Source: an uncultured Eubacterium sp.
Lineage (GTDB): Bacteria; Bacillota; Clostridia; Lachnospirales; Lachnospiraceae
DNA length: 27,399 nt
NCBI GenBank assembly: GCA_910589665.1
Contig: CAJUTR010000009.1
Coordinates: forward strand, 1-27,399
Direction of reading: 5' to 3'
Shown: positions 6,464-14,099 of the stretch, piece by piece
Layout of the letters: each line of letters opens with the position of its first letter
Position numbering within the stretch: position 1 is the stretch's first letter
The notes under the pieces: generated by a model
The model's input: the letters and a program-made list of their open reading frames with translations, nothing else
The model's database searches: none
Told to the model about the DNA's origin: nothing
Translations under genes and position numbers: made by a program

Positions 6464-7461
6464 TATTTGCCGTTGCCGGCTCCGGCAAAACAACATATAT
6501 TATTAAAAGTTTATCTGCCGATAAAAGGTCATTAATCGTTACATATACTACCGCTAATTATGATAATCTGCGTCAGAAAATAACAAGCAGGTTTAATGGC
6601 ATATGGCCAGCAAATGTAACTTTAATGACGTATTTTTCTTTTTTATATGGCTTCTGCTATAAGCCTTTTTTATCGGACAAGCATAAAGCAAAAGGCGTGA
6701 TATATAGGGCAAATGAAAATAGATCGTATCGCCAAACAGATTTAGGTTATTATATGACACAAAATCGCTATTTATATAGCAACAGGCTTGCTTTGCTTTT
6801 AGAAAAAGAAGGAGTGCTGGATGATATAAAGCTACGTATAAACACATATTTTGACGAGTTTATTATTGATGAGGTTCAGGATATTGCTGGGCGCGATTTC
6901 ACATTTTTAGAGAATCTTATGGAAAATCCGTTGAATATGCTTTTTGTAGGTGACTTTTATCAACATACATTCGATACCAGCCGGGATGGCAAAGCGAATG
7001 GGACTTTATTTGATGACAAGAAAAAGTACGAAGCACGATTTACGAAAAAAGGATTTTTAATCGACAATACAACCTTACAGAATAGCTGGAGATGCAGTAA
7101 AACTATTTGCAATTATATTAACGACCATATTGGAATTGAAATATCATCAAATCGTCCTGCAGAAGATGACACCGCAATCGAATTTGTAGACGATGAGAAA
7201 AGAATAATGTCAATACTCGCAGACAAAAATATTATTAAACTTCACTATCAAAATGGGGCTAAGTTTGGTTGCTGCCACAAAAATTGGGGCGAAACAAAGG
7301 GAGAGGATCATTATAAGGATGTATGCGTGATGTTAAATAAAACTACCGCCAAGAAACGTACTGCTGGTAAGTTATTGGAACTGCCGCCACCCACCAAGAA
7401 TAAACTATACGTAGCAATTACACGTGCAAGAGGAAATGTTTATTTAGTAAATGATTTTTAG
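6448..7461 (+). CDS. Compact UvrD/Rep-type SF1 helicase (GajB-like)
   Basis: A 337-residue superfamily 1 helicase. Motif I is AVAGSGKTTY at residues 8-17 and motif II is IDEVQD at 140-145. Motif III is LFVGDFYQ, motif IV is LQNSWRCS, a motif V-like KGEDHYKDVCVML follows, and motif VI is YVAITRARG near the C-terminus. All ATP-handling motifs are present, but it is much shorter than UvrD or Rep and shorter than the first described GajB (about 490 residues), so the 1B and 2B insertions must be missing or minimal. It is translated from AAAGGAG inside the end of the nuclease gene. The pair probably forms a phage-defence complex. The helicase call is firm, the defence role inferred. Confidence 0.86.
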   Translation: MDKKVIFAVAGSGKTTYIIKSLSADKRSLIVTYTTANYDNLRQKITSRFNGIWPANVTLMTYFSFLYGFCYKPFLSDKHKAKGVIYRANENRSYRQTDLGYYMTQNRYLYSNRLALLLEKEGVLDDIKLRINTYFDEFIIDEVQDIAGRDFTFLENLMENPLNMLFVGDFYQHTFDTSRDGKANGTLFDDKKKYEARFTKKGFLIDNTTLQNSWRCSKTICNYINDHIGIEISSNRPAEDDTAIEFVDDEKRIMSILADKNIIKLHYQNGAKFGCCHKNWGETKGEDHYKDVCVMLNKTTAKKRTAGKLLELPPPTKNKLYVAITRARGNVYLVNDF

Positions 7462-7486
7462 AAACTTGAAGCCTCAGTTTCCCTGA

Positions 7487-7634
7487 CTAATCATCGCCAG
7501 CAATGAGAACACGGGTTATTACAAAGATATCCTTATAATTGCGTAAATCGTGGTAGATTATATCAACATAAACCGCGTCGTCCTGTGTGAGATAAAGCAT
7601 ATAGTAACGGTGTCTTATGAGATAAATATAAGCA
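7487..7634 (-). pseudogene. Truncated RelE/ParE-type toxin, 3' part
   Basis: On the minus strand an open stretch reads RHRYYMLYLTQDDAVYVD and then IIYHDLRNYKDIF before a TAG at 7487-7489. This resembles the C-terminal half of RelE/ParE toxins. No start codon or N-terminal half is present. The frame is cut where homology to a recombinase gene end begins (7635). Probably a toxin gene broken by insertion of an element. Confidence 0.55.
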
Positions 7635-7720
7635 GCATTGTTAAAGTGCTATTATTTTATTTTTTGCTTTTTGACATTTGTATTGGAATTTTCGTCCTAT
7701 CCCGGAACAGGAATTCCAAT
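7635..7720. repeat. Direct repeat, copy 1, of the recombinase gene end
   Basis: These 86 bases match 9011-9102 with about 10 mismatches and one 6-base gap. The match begins abruptly at GCATT(G/A)TTAAAGTGCT, outside the coding part, and ends at GGAATTCCAAT. The two copies bracket the Fic module. Confidence 0.8.
7657..7720 (-). pseudogene. Remnant of a serine recombinase 3' end
   Basis: On the minus strand the bases read LEFLFRDRTKIPIQMSKSKK and then stop. The intact copy near 9033 ends LEFLFRDGTRIPIQMPKNKK. Only about 21 codons remain. It is a leftover of a second, related recombinase gene. Confidence 0.75.
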
Positions 7721-7734
7721 GTTTGAGACTTTAG

Positions 7735-8007
7735 TGCGAATTAGTGTTGGGCTCGACCGATGCATTCCTTTTGCAGAGGTCTGCATGGTCTAACTGGAAT
7801 TCGTCCAACTTTCTCCGTACGGGCTACTACGATCGCTCAGATGGCTACATCTACGCACGTGTCACGCATGGCTACTGGTGGTCGTTTGCCGCTGGTTCTG
7901 ATACGTTTGGTCACCGCTTGAGTACGTACCCGACGAATGTCGGTCCTCAGAATAACTATTACCGCGGGGACGGTTTTGCCGTTCGCTGTGTGGTACGAGA
8001 GGGGTGA
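7735..8007 (+). pseudogene. C-terminal fragment of a lectin-like (FISUMP-type) surface protein
   Basis: After a TAG at 7732 the frame runs 90 codons, with a possible GTG at 7744 but no good ribosome site. The sequence is rich in Trp, Tyr, Ser and Asn and contains LQRSAWSNWNSSNF, followed by YIYARVTHGYWW and a closing RGDGFAVRCVVREG. The closing 'GFAVRCV' is typical of the C-type-lectin-like ends of FISUMP and related surface domains. Such domains normally end proteins of several hundred residues, so this is only the tail, lacking signal peptide and main body. It sits between a recombinase remnant and the Fic module, so it is best read as debris carried by a mobile element. Confidence 0.5.
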
Positions 8008-8097
8008 GAGAGAAAAATACTATCAGCCATACGGTTAACCGAATCGCTTTAAGTCCGGGAGGAAACTATTATAGTGGTATTTATCCATAAAATGTGG

Positions 8098-8103
8098 TAT
8101 ACT
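8098..8103 (+). promoter_or_regulatory. Extended -10 promoter of the antitoxin-Fic operon
   Basis: TGTGGTATACT contains TGG-TATACT, an extended -10, 34 bases before the antitoxin start codon. No clear -35 is seen. Confidence 0.45.
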
Positions 8104-8136
8104 AAATATAATCTTAGATTGATTGGAGGAGTTTAT

Positions 8137-8307
8137 ATGACAGTAGATGCGGCTTGGGATTATGCCATTGGTATGATTAAAGTTGACGGGCTTGAGCCCA
8201 CAGAAGATTTCAAAAAATATATTGAATTGGAAAAAAACGGGCAAGCTACTACGGAAGATTTAAAGAAATATCTGGACAAAAAATATAAGGTAAAGCAGGA
8301 TGCTTGA
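8137..8307 (+). CDS. VbhA-type antitoxin of the Fic toxin
   Basis: A 56-residue protein encoded directly before Fic and overlapping it by eight bases; ATG after GGAGG. The layout AIGMIKVDGLEP, then a helix, then NGQATTEDLKKYLDKKY is that of VbhA-like antitoxins. These block Fic by placing a glutamate of an (S/T)xxxE(G/N) helix into its ATP site. Here the corresponding positions read Met13 and Asp17 before Gly18, so both key side chains differ from the consensus. Either inhibition works in a modified way or the motif is degenerate. The family call rests on length, position and the overall pattern. Confidence 0.72.
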   Translation: MTVDAAWDYAIGMIKVDGLEPTEDFKKYIELEKNGQATTEDLKKYLDKKYKVKQDA

Positions 8308-8935
8308 TCCATATGTATATCCCGGAACTAATATCCTTAGGAATATCTTAGGTATTCAAGATCGGCAGATGCTGGATGATGCAGAGGCAGATTATGTTTC
8401 CCTTCGTTTAAGAGAGCTCGCTGAGAATCCATTAGAAGGGAGTTATGATGTTGGTCATTTGGCCAAAATGCATAAATATATCTTCCAGGATATTTACGAA
8501 TGGGCTGGAAAAATCCGCACAATCAACATAGAAAAAGAGGAACCTGCATTAGGTGGTTTGTCTATAGAATATTCAGACAAGGCAAAAATTGAGGGCGATT
8601 TGTCTGACGCCTTAAAGAAGATGACATCACGTTCTTGGGCCAGCCTATCTTTAGATGGCAGGGCAAAATGTTTTTCAGAAGATTTAGCGGCAGTATGGAA
8701 AGTACATGGTTTTCGTGAAGGCAATACCAGGCTTGCCGTGACTTTTTGTTGCCAGTTTATTGAGGCGCAAGGAATCTCCATTGACCGAACAATTTTTGAG
8801 AAACATAGCACGTACGTCCGGACTGCGCTTGTCGCTTACTCAGCAGTATTCCACGATTTAGGGGATTTATCTAAGAAAGAATACTTGGAAAGAATCATCA
8901 GAGATTCTTTGGAACATGCAAAAAACACTGTGTAA
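8300..8935 (+). CDS. fic: Fic-domain AMPylating toxin
   Basis: A 211-residue Fic protein. The active-site loop is HGFREGNTR at residues 136-144, corresponding to the HPFREGNTR form of class I (VbhT-like) Fic toxins. His136, Phe138, Glu140, Gly141, Asn142 and Arg144 are all kept, and only the Pro is replaced by Gly. Upstream are the flap region GKIRTINIEKEE and the IYEWAGKIR helix. Such enzymes transfer AMP from ATP to target proteins, for VbhT-like members to topoisomerases, and stop growth. It is co-transcribed with the antitoxin and followed by a terminator at 8951-8980. It appears intact although it lies in a scar region. Confidence 0.9.
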   Translation: MLDPYVYPGTNILRNILGIQDRQMLDDAEADYVSLRLRELAENPLEGSYDVGHLAKMHKYIFQDIYEWAGKIRTINIEKEEPALGGLSIEYSDKAKIEGDLSDALKKMTSRSWASLSLDGRAKCFSEDLAAVWKVHGFREGNTRLAVTFCCQFIEAQGISIDRTIFEKHSTYVRTALVAYSAVFHDLGDLSKKEYLERIIRDSLEHAKNTV

Positions 8936-8950
8936 GGAATAAAACTTTAA

Positions 8951-8980
8951 AAAGCCCACGGAATCAATCCCGCAGGCTTT
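8951..8980 (+). terminator. Terminator of the antitoxin-Fic operon
   Basis: AAAGCC (8951-8956) pairs with GGCTTT (8975-8980), and an inner CGG/CCC-type stem extends it after two mismatches. It starts 16 bases after the fic stop codon and is flanked by A and T runs. Confidence 0.6.
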
Positions 8981-9010
8981 ATATGACTAAGTTACTCACA
9001 GCCGGGCTGT

Positions 9011-9102
9011 GCATTATTAAAGTGCTGTTGTATTATTTTTTCTTTTTGTTTTTTGGCATTTGTATCGGAATTCTCGTTCCATCCCGGAACAGGAATTCCA
9101 AT
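9011..9102. repeat. Direct repeat, copy 2, containing the recombinase gene end
   Basis: Partner of 7635-7720. This copy includes the true 3' end of the serine recombinase gene and the 22 bases beyond its stop. The sharp left limit at GCATTATTAAAGTGCT is a candidate end of the integrated element. Confidence 0.8.
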
Positions 9103-10649
9103 TTTTCATCGGCGTATACGGTCACGGATTCAACCATAGAGCTCCATAAATCATCGTCGAACTCATCCAAAATATCCCCACATCCTCGCAGTTCATCCAG
9201 GCAACGGCGGATTTGCTCTTTCCTTCCCGATTGCTCTAAAATCTCTTTTTGTATGGCCTCGATTTCCTCCTCAGCCTTTTTACATTCTGTATCCAGCTCA
9301 GAAAAGTGCCGGTTGTATTCCTCCTGGTCTTGAATCTGCCTTGTGTTTTCTTCCATATAAAGGCGGAGGCTGTTCATCAGATGGCTATGCTTGTTTTGAG
9401 CTTCAGCCAGCTTCCTTTCCAATTTGCTGGTATCAGCAAGTAGCGGCAGCATTTCCTCAAACCGGGCAATATACTGTTCTTTATTGCCGAGCATCCGGTT
9501 AAACGCTTCCACGAAGGCTGCTTCGAGGGTCGCCTCGTCCAAATTCGGAGTAGAACAGGCCGTTTTTTCTTCATATTTTTGGTTGCAACGCCAAATGTAT
9601 TTACGGTGTTTACTATTGCTGTGCCAAACTTTCCGGCCGTAATAACCGCCACAATCCCCACAGATAACCTTTGCCGCAAACGGATTGCTGCGGTGCAGCT
9701 TATGGCGTTCTGGACGCCGCCGTTCAATCTCTTTTTGCACCAGGTCAAAAGTTGCCGGGTCAATGATGGCCGGGTGCGAGTCCTTAATATAGTATTGCGG
9801 TATCTCGCCACAGTTTTTCTTGACGCGTTTGGTTAAGAAATCGGCAACATAGGTTTTCTGGAGCAGGGCGTCCCCTTTGTATTTCTCGTTTTGGAGAATG
9901 CTCATAATTGTCGAGACTCTCCAATTTTCCTTGCCCATTGGCGTTGGTATACCCTGTTTTGTGAGGTGGTCGGCAATCATCCGGACAGTCTGCCCTTCTA
10001 GAAACAGTTGATAAATCTTGCGGATAATTTTCGCCTCATCCTCTACAATCTCCAAAATACCATCCTCGCCCTTCTTGTACCCAAGGAAGTGTTTATAGGC
10101 AAGGGAGAACTTCCCTTCCTCCATGCTGCGGCGCTTTCCCCAGGTAATGTTCTCGCTGATGGAGCGGCTTTCTTCCTGTGCCAAACTGCTCATAATCGTA
10201 ATCATGACTTCACCTTTGGCGTCTAAGGTGTAGATATTTTCCTTCTCAAAATATACTTCCACATTCCGCTCCTTTAGCTTGCGGACGGTCGTCAGGGTAT
10301 CTACTGTATTGCGGGCAAAACGGCTGATAGATTTGGTGAGGATCAGGTCAATTTTGCCATCCAGTGCGTCTGCCACCATCCGGTTAAACCCCTCACGTCT
10401 TTTAGTGTTCGTGCCGGAGATTCCTTCGTCTGCGTACAGGCCGACAAATTCTCATTCCGGGTTGCTTTGGATATGGCGGGTATAAAAGTCAACCTGTGCC
10501 TCATAACTGGACTGCTGTTCGTCTGAATCTGTAGACACACGGGCATAAGCCGCTACGCGCCGTTTTTGCTGCATCGTTGCATCTATGGCATTCTGACGCA
10601 GGCTGGCGCGGCTCTCTATCTTTTGGACTTTTCTTGTAAATGCCAGCAT
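9033..10649 (-). pseudogene. Large serine recombinase interrupted by in-frame TGA
   Basis: Read across a single TGA at 10452-10454, this is a full-length large serine recombinase of about 538 codons. The N-terminal part has the nucleophile motif AAYARVSTDSDEQQSS and ends HIQSNPE. The stop comes next, and then the frame continues EFVGLYADEGISGTNTKRRE, KSISRFARNTVDTL, the recombinase domain, a CGDCGG zinc ribbon and a long coiled coil. Related proteins, including the neighbour upstream (GDWELAGIYADEA), have Trp at the stop position, so TGG to TGA is the simplest change. Downstream of the stop an ATG at 10379 could yield a 448-residue protein without the catalytic serine. It overlaps the upstream recombinase by 34 bases. 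Probably inactive unless read through. Confidence 0.85.
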
Positions 10650-11989
10650 TCTTCCTCATCTCCTTTCCTTTTTTGCCTGATAACCTCCAGCTGACGTTCC
10701 CGCGCTTTCTGCCTCATTTCCGGCGTCCAGCTTTCCCGGCGGGATGGATGCCGCCAAGTGACGCTTTCCATATGGCCATCATGGAAAACGTAGACCAGGC
10801 AGTTGTGCTCCGGCACTAATATCTCATCAATATCCCGGGTCAGTTCCTCCCGTCCCCAGCCGCCATACCCCAAAACCTCGGAAGTCTTAGCGATGAGTAT
10901 GTCTTCCGGAATCCGCTGCGACGGGCATTCGGATTTTCCATAAACATGGAAAGTGGAACATACCCATTGTGGTTTCTTGGTGTACTTCTTATCCGAAGCG
11001 GTTAGCTTACGGGAAAAATGCCTGCCGCATAAGCCGCAGCGGATCATTCCCGTGAATAAATATGGGGAAGCGGGCCTTGCCGTATGCGGGCGTGAGTATT
11101 CTGCCGCCCGCCGCTCCAGCTCATTCTGTACCCTCTGGAAAGTTTCCCCGTCAATGATGGCTTCATGGCTGTCTTCCACATAATACATGGGCAATTCGCC
11201 GTGGTTTATCATCTTCTTTTTGGTGATATGGTCGGATCTGTAGGTTTTCTGGAGCAGCAGATTGCCGGTATAGGTTTCCCGCTGCAGGATGCCACGGATG
11301 GTGCTCTTGCTCCATAAATTCCCCCACCTGGTTGGGACGCCCTCCCGGTTCAGCTTCTTAGCAATGGGTGCGATGCCCATGCCGCTGAGAAAGTTGTTAA
11401 AGATTTGTTTTACAATCTCTGCTTCTTCGGGGACCACCTGCAGCATACCGTCCTTAAAACGGTATCCGAACAATCCGCCGCCCGTAGGGATTCCTCGCTC
11501 AAAGTTCTTGCGGATGCGCCACTTGACGTTTTCCGAGGCGGATCGGCTTTCCTCCTGGGCAAAGGAAGCCAGCAGGGTCAGCATTAGTTCGCCGTCCGTG
11601 CTTAATGTGTGGATGTTTTCTTTCTCAAAAAATATGTCAATCTCCAACGCTTTAAGCTCACGGGCAGTCTCCAGCAGTGTCACCGTGTTGCGCGCTAACC
11701 GGGTAATGGATTTTACAATTACCATATCGATTTTCCCTGCCCGACAGTCGGAGAGCAGTTTTTGGAACTGTGGGCGGTTTTCTTTCGTGCCGGTCATTGC
11801 TTCATCGGCATAAATTCCGGCCAGTTCCCAGTCGCCCCGGCTTCCTATATAACTATTATAGTAACTGATCTGTGCAGATAAGGAATGAAGCTGCGCGTCC
11901 TTGCCGGATGATACGCGCGCATAGGCAGCGACACGTTTACGTTTGACGGGCTGCGTGTTTCTGCCCCCTATTTTTGTTATTTCTCTCAT
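10616..11989 (-). CDS. Large serine recombinase (upstream member of tandem pair)
   Basis: A recombinase of about 457 residues. The catalytic motif is AAYARVSSGKDAQLHS, followed by AGIYADEAMTGTKENRPQFQ, KSITRLARNTVTLLE and FAQEESRSASENVKWR. Next come a recombinase domain (GYRFKDGMLQVVPEEAEIV) and a CGLCGRHF zinc ribbon with later cysteines. The C-terminus is short, without the long coiled coil, and basic. I chose the start at 11989 because GGAGG precedes it by four bases; an upstream ATG at 12028 has no such site. It is the next-to-last gene of the long minus-strand operon. Tandem overlapping recombinases of this kind often work together, so loss of the partner at 9033-10649 may stop movement of the element. 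Confidence 0.92.
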   Translation of the reverse strand: MREITKIGGRNTQPVKRKRVAAYARVSSGKDAQLHSLSAQISYYNSYIGSRGDWELAGIYADEAMTGTKENRPQFQKLLSDCRAGKIDMVIVKSITRLARNTVTLLETARELKALEIDIFFEKENIHTLSTDGELMLTLLASFAQEESRSASENVKWRIRKNFERGIPTGGGLFGYRFKDGMLQVVPEEAEIVKQIFNNFLSGMGIAPIAKKLNREGVPTRWGNLWSKSTIRGILQRETYTGNLLLQKTYRSDHITKKKMINHGELPMYYVEDSHEAIIDGETFQRVQNELERRAAEYSRPHTARPASPYLFTGMIRCGLCGRHFSRKLTASDKKYTKKPQWVCSTFHVYGKSECPSQRIPEDILIAKTSEVLGYGGWGREELTRDIDEILVPEHNCLVYVFHDGHMESVTWRHPSRRESWTPEMRQKARERQLEVIRQKRKGDEEECWHLQEKSKR

Positions 11990-12103
11990 AATACCTCCGT
12001 TCCTGGCATCCCCTGTTACATCTATCACTCACATTGCCATAAAAAGCAAGTGTCGTTTTTAATAAAAGGGGCTGCCATGGTGGCATGCCCACCGTAAAGT
12101 TCA

Positions 12104-12125
12104 GGGAGCCCCATGAGAGGCTCCC
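12104..12125 (-). terminator. Hairpin GGGAGCC/GGCTCCC after DUF4314 gene
   Basis: A 7-bp perfect stem with an 8-base loop, 12 bases after the DUF4314 stop. On the minus strand no T-run follows, so it may be a weak terminator or an RNA-stability element before the recombinase genes. Confidence 0.4.
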
Positions 12126-12136
12126 CCGTTAATGTG

Positions 12137-12367
12137 CTACAGTTTCCTCACCCGGTCGACATCATAAACAATGCCAAGCCCGGAACCGCAGTCCCAGTCC
12201 ACGAACACCGTCCCCGTATCGTCAACTAAGCGGACAGTGCCCTTGTCACCAGGCTTGAGGCGGCTGTAAGGGTCATCCATATGGATAAGCTCCACCCGAG
12301 TGCCTTTAGGGTACATTTTCCGTACCCGTTCGACGGTTTCCCGGCTGGGGAATCTGCTATTTGCCAT
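12137..12367 (-). CDS. DUF4314-like small protein
   Basis: A 76-residue protein starting MANSRFPSRETVERVRKMYP, with a core PKGTRVELIHMDDPYSRL, PGDKGTVRLVDDTGTVFVDWD and a terminal YDVDRVRKL. This is the pattern of DUF4314, a small SH3-like beta domain common in ICEs of gut Firmicutes and of unknown function. I chose the ATG at 12367 because GGGAGGTG lies just upstream; a longer frame would run deep into the preceding gene. It overlaps the end of that gene by 11 bases, so it is translationally coupled. Confidence 0.75.
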   Translation of the reverse strand: MANSRFPSRETVERVRKMYPKGTRVELIHMDDPYSRLKPGDKGTVRLVDDTGTVFVDWDCGSGLGIVYDVDRVRKL

Positions 12368-13316
12368 AAGTTTCACCTCCCGCATCCTCTTCCTGTGTCC
12401 CATATCCTGCGGCATCTGCTTCTTCCGGCGGAATGGTAAGCTCCTGCGCTGCTACAAGCGCCGCTTCTGCCGGATTTGGTGGGATTGCAGCATTTTCATT
12501 ACGTTCCGGGCGGTGGCCGGATTTCCAGCTGCTGTTGCCGGTAAGGTTTCTTAGCAGGATTTTGCGGGCAGTTTTATACTCATCCCCGATAAAACCTAAG
12601 CGGATCAGGAACAGGCGCATGGTGAACTTAGCGTTCTCAATCGGTTTTTCTACCGCCGTCACCCGTTTCTGTGTCTTTGCCATTTTGCAGATGGCGGCGA
12701 TTAAGCGATTATAGGCATCGGCTTCACCGTCAATACTATGGAGGGTGAACCATGGGAAAGAAATCTTGCCGTCAAGTTCTACGATTGATAGGTCGTCCGT
12801 TTCCAGTGTTTGTTTAAGCAGGGTCGCTTTGCTGGCGACGATTTTCTTTAGATTTTCCCGCATTTCCGGGGTAAATCCTGTGTCGGGAATCTCAATCGTT
12901 AGTTTACCTGGTGCGTCAGTATTTGATGTTGCATCAGACACATTCTCATCTGCAGCAGTTTCCAGCGTTGCTTCATTCATAGCAACTTCCGTTGCTGTAT
13001 TTTCTGCCAAAGTGTCCCTTGCTTCGCCTGCCAGGACCTCATCTGCAGCAGATTCTTCCGTTGGATTGTCCGTGGCTGCCTGTTCTGCGACAAAGCCCCG
13101 TTCCTGCAAGTCGTTGATGAGTACCGCCGCATAGTCGGGATGGATATTACTGCCATATGACAGCACGCCGTTTTTGTCTACGGTATAATCACCAACGGTG
13201 TAGGAGAAACTGGGTGCGCCCTGGTAGACAGCAGGTTTATCCAGTATTTGGCTGATAGCCTCAACCAGCGGTTTTCTATCGCTGCCGTGGAGATTGTAAT
13301 TATATTGGAAGTTCAT
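12357..13316 (-). CDS. 'Virulence-related' ICE protein with amidoligase-like tail
   Basis: A protein of about 319 residues starting MNFQYNYNLHGSDRKPLVEA after AAAGGAG. The N-terminal domain (to about residue 80: VYQGAPSFSYTVGDYTVDKNG) is the one usually annotated as virulence-related in Firmicute ICEs. A low-complexity Ala/Glu/Thr/Asn linker follows at about 85-140. Then comes a domain with IEIPDTGFTPEMRENLKKIV. Near the C-terminus RLGFIGDEYKTARKILLRNL resembles RIGFIGDEFKSCREHLYQHL at the end of the amidoligase encoded three genes upstream. The function is unknown; the shared tail suggests the two proteins bind a common partner or descend from one ancestor. Confidence 0.65.
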   Translation of the reverse strand: MNFQYNYNLHGSDRKPLVEAISQILDKPAVYQGAPSFSYTVGDYTVDKNGVLSYGSNIHPDYAAVLINDLQERGFVAEQAATDNPTEESAADEVLAGEARDTLAENTATEVAMNEATLETAADENVSDATSNTDAPGKLTIEIPDTGFTPEMRENLKKIVASKATLLKQTLETDDLSIVELDGKISFPWFTLHSIDGEADAYNRLIAAICKMAKTQKRVTAVEKPIENAKFTMRLFLIRLGFIGDEYKTARKILLRNLTGNSSWKSGHRPERNENAAIPPNPAEAALVAAQELTIPPEEADAAGYGTQEEDAGGETYGK

Positions 13317-13414
13317 ATTATTTGCTCCTTTCGTTTGGCTGTACACACATCTATCACTCAGACCGCCGATTCCGGCAAGTCTTGTTTTGTCATAACAATA
13401 TGGAATAATGTGTG

Positions 13415-13603
13415 TCATTCTGCTTCCGGGGCTTCGCCGGTGAATATGTAATTTGCATATTCTTCCCGGTGTTCTTCCAAATAAATGACTAACTCAAAGT
13501 AGTTCTCACGGTTAGCAATCCACTGCACCATGCGGGTGTCCAGCATATTGGTTTCCCCGCTTTGCCGGACAGCCTCAATCTGTTCCTTAATTCTTTCCGT
13601 CAT
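13415..13603 (-). CDS. DUF5049-like small protein, copy 1
   Basis: A 62-residue protein beginning MTERIKEQIEAVRQSGETNM, with a core WIANRENYFELVIYLEEHRE and an end YANYIFTGEAPEAE. It starts inside the GGCT gene (17-base overlap) behind GGAGGTGA. It is a paralogue of the protein at 17423-17635 (both have IKxQI, the SxExNMxD motif, IANRE, ELVxYL and a FxxTG-type end). Function unknown. Such proteins are usual companions in this type of ICE. Confidence 0.7.
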   Translation of the reverse strand: MTERIKEQIEAVRQSGETNMLDTRMVQWIANRENYFELVIYLEEHREEYANYIFTGEAPEAE

Positions 13604-14099
13604 ACGTCTCACCTCCTTCATACTTTTCTGCCAGATATGCTTCCCAAACTGAGTCAAGCACGGCATGTCGCAGAATTTTGGCGTCAAAGCCAGCATCTTC
13701 ATAACCTTGCCGGATTGTATCAAAATAACTGCGCGACGGCGTGTCATAGGGATGCATAGCTTCGTTCATGATATAGGCCATTGCCTGAATCCGTCTGCTG
13801 TCCACCGTTACCTTTATCATTTCCTTACGGTAAAGATGCGGGTAACCCTCATATATGTCGAGGTTATACTCGTCACTTGGCTGTAGTCGCCAAATGATGA
13901 TGGGGACTTTGCTGCCCTGCTGCCTCTCAATCGTGGCTACGGCAGTGCCTTTACCCCGGAACATCAGGCGGTAGTTCTGTAAATAAGTTGCTTTTACAAC
14001 TTCTGCCGTGGGGCAGCGTTTTGCCATCTGCTCCAGGTTGAGGTTGGAGCCATAGGCGATATAGAACCTGTCTTTTGCTGCATTGTTACTTTTACTCAT
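13587..14099 (-). CDS. Gamma-glutamylcyclotransferase-like (GGCT) protein
   Basis: A 170-residue protein with the GGCT signature FYIAYGSNLNLEQMAKRCP at residues 12-30 and the region DIYEGYPHLYRKE, whose glutamate corresponds to the catalytic acid. Family members release 5-oxoproline from gamma-glutamyl amines. The gene overlaps the amidoligase stop by four bases (ATGA), so the two are made together. Pairing of an amidoligase, which makes amide or gamma-glutamyl-type links, with a GGCT, which opens them, is a recurring neighbourhood in bacterial mobile elements and suggests one reversible modification. The substrate is not known. Confidence 0.87.
   Translation of the reverse strand: MSKSNNAAKDRFYIAYGSNLNLEQMAKRCPTAEVVKATYLQNYRLMFRGKGTAVATIERQQGSKVPIIIWRLQPSDEYNLDIYEGYPHLYRKEMIKVTVDSRRIQAMAYIMNEAMHPYDTPSRSYFDTIRQGYEDAGFDAKILRHAVLDSVWEAYLAEKYEGGETYDGKN

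Noticed and set aside
7735..8007. Diversity-generating retroelement variable region
   Set aside because: The lectin-like end recalls such targets, but no reverse transcriptase, template repeat or adenine-biased repeat pair was found in the window.
9033..10649. TGA read as tryptophan (alternative genetic code)
   Set aside because: Other genes in the window use TGG for Trp and TGA as a normal stop (for example the ATGA overlaps in the operon), so one internal TGA is better explained as a mutation.
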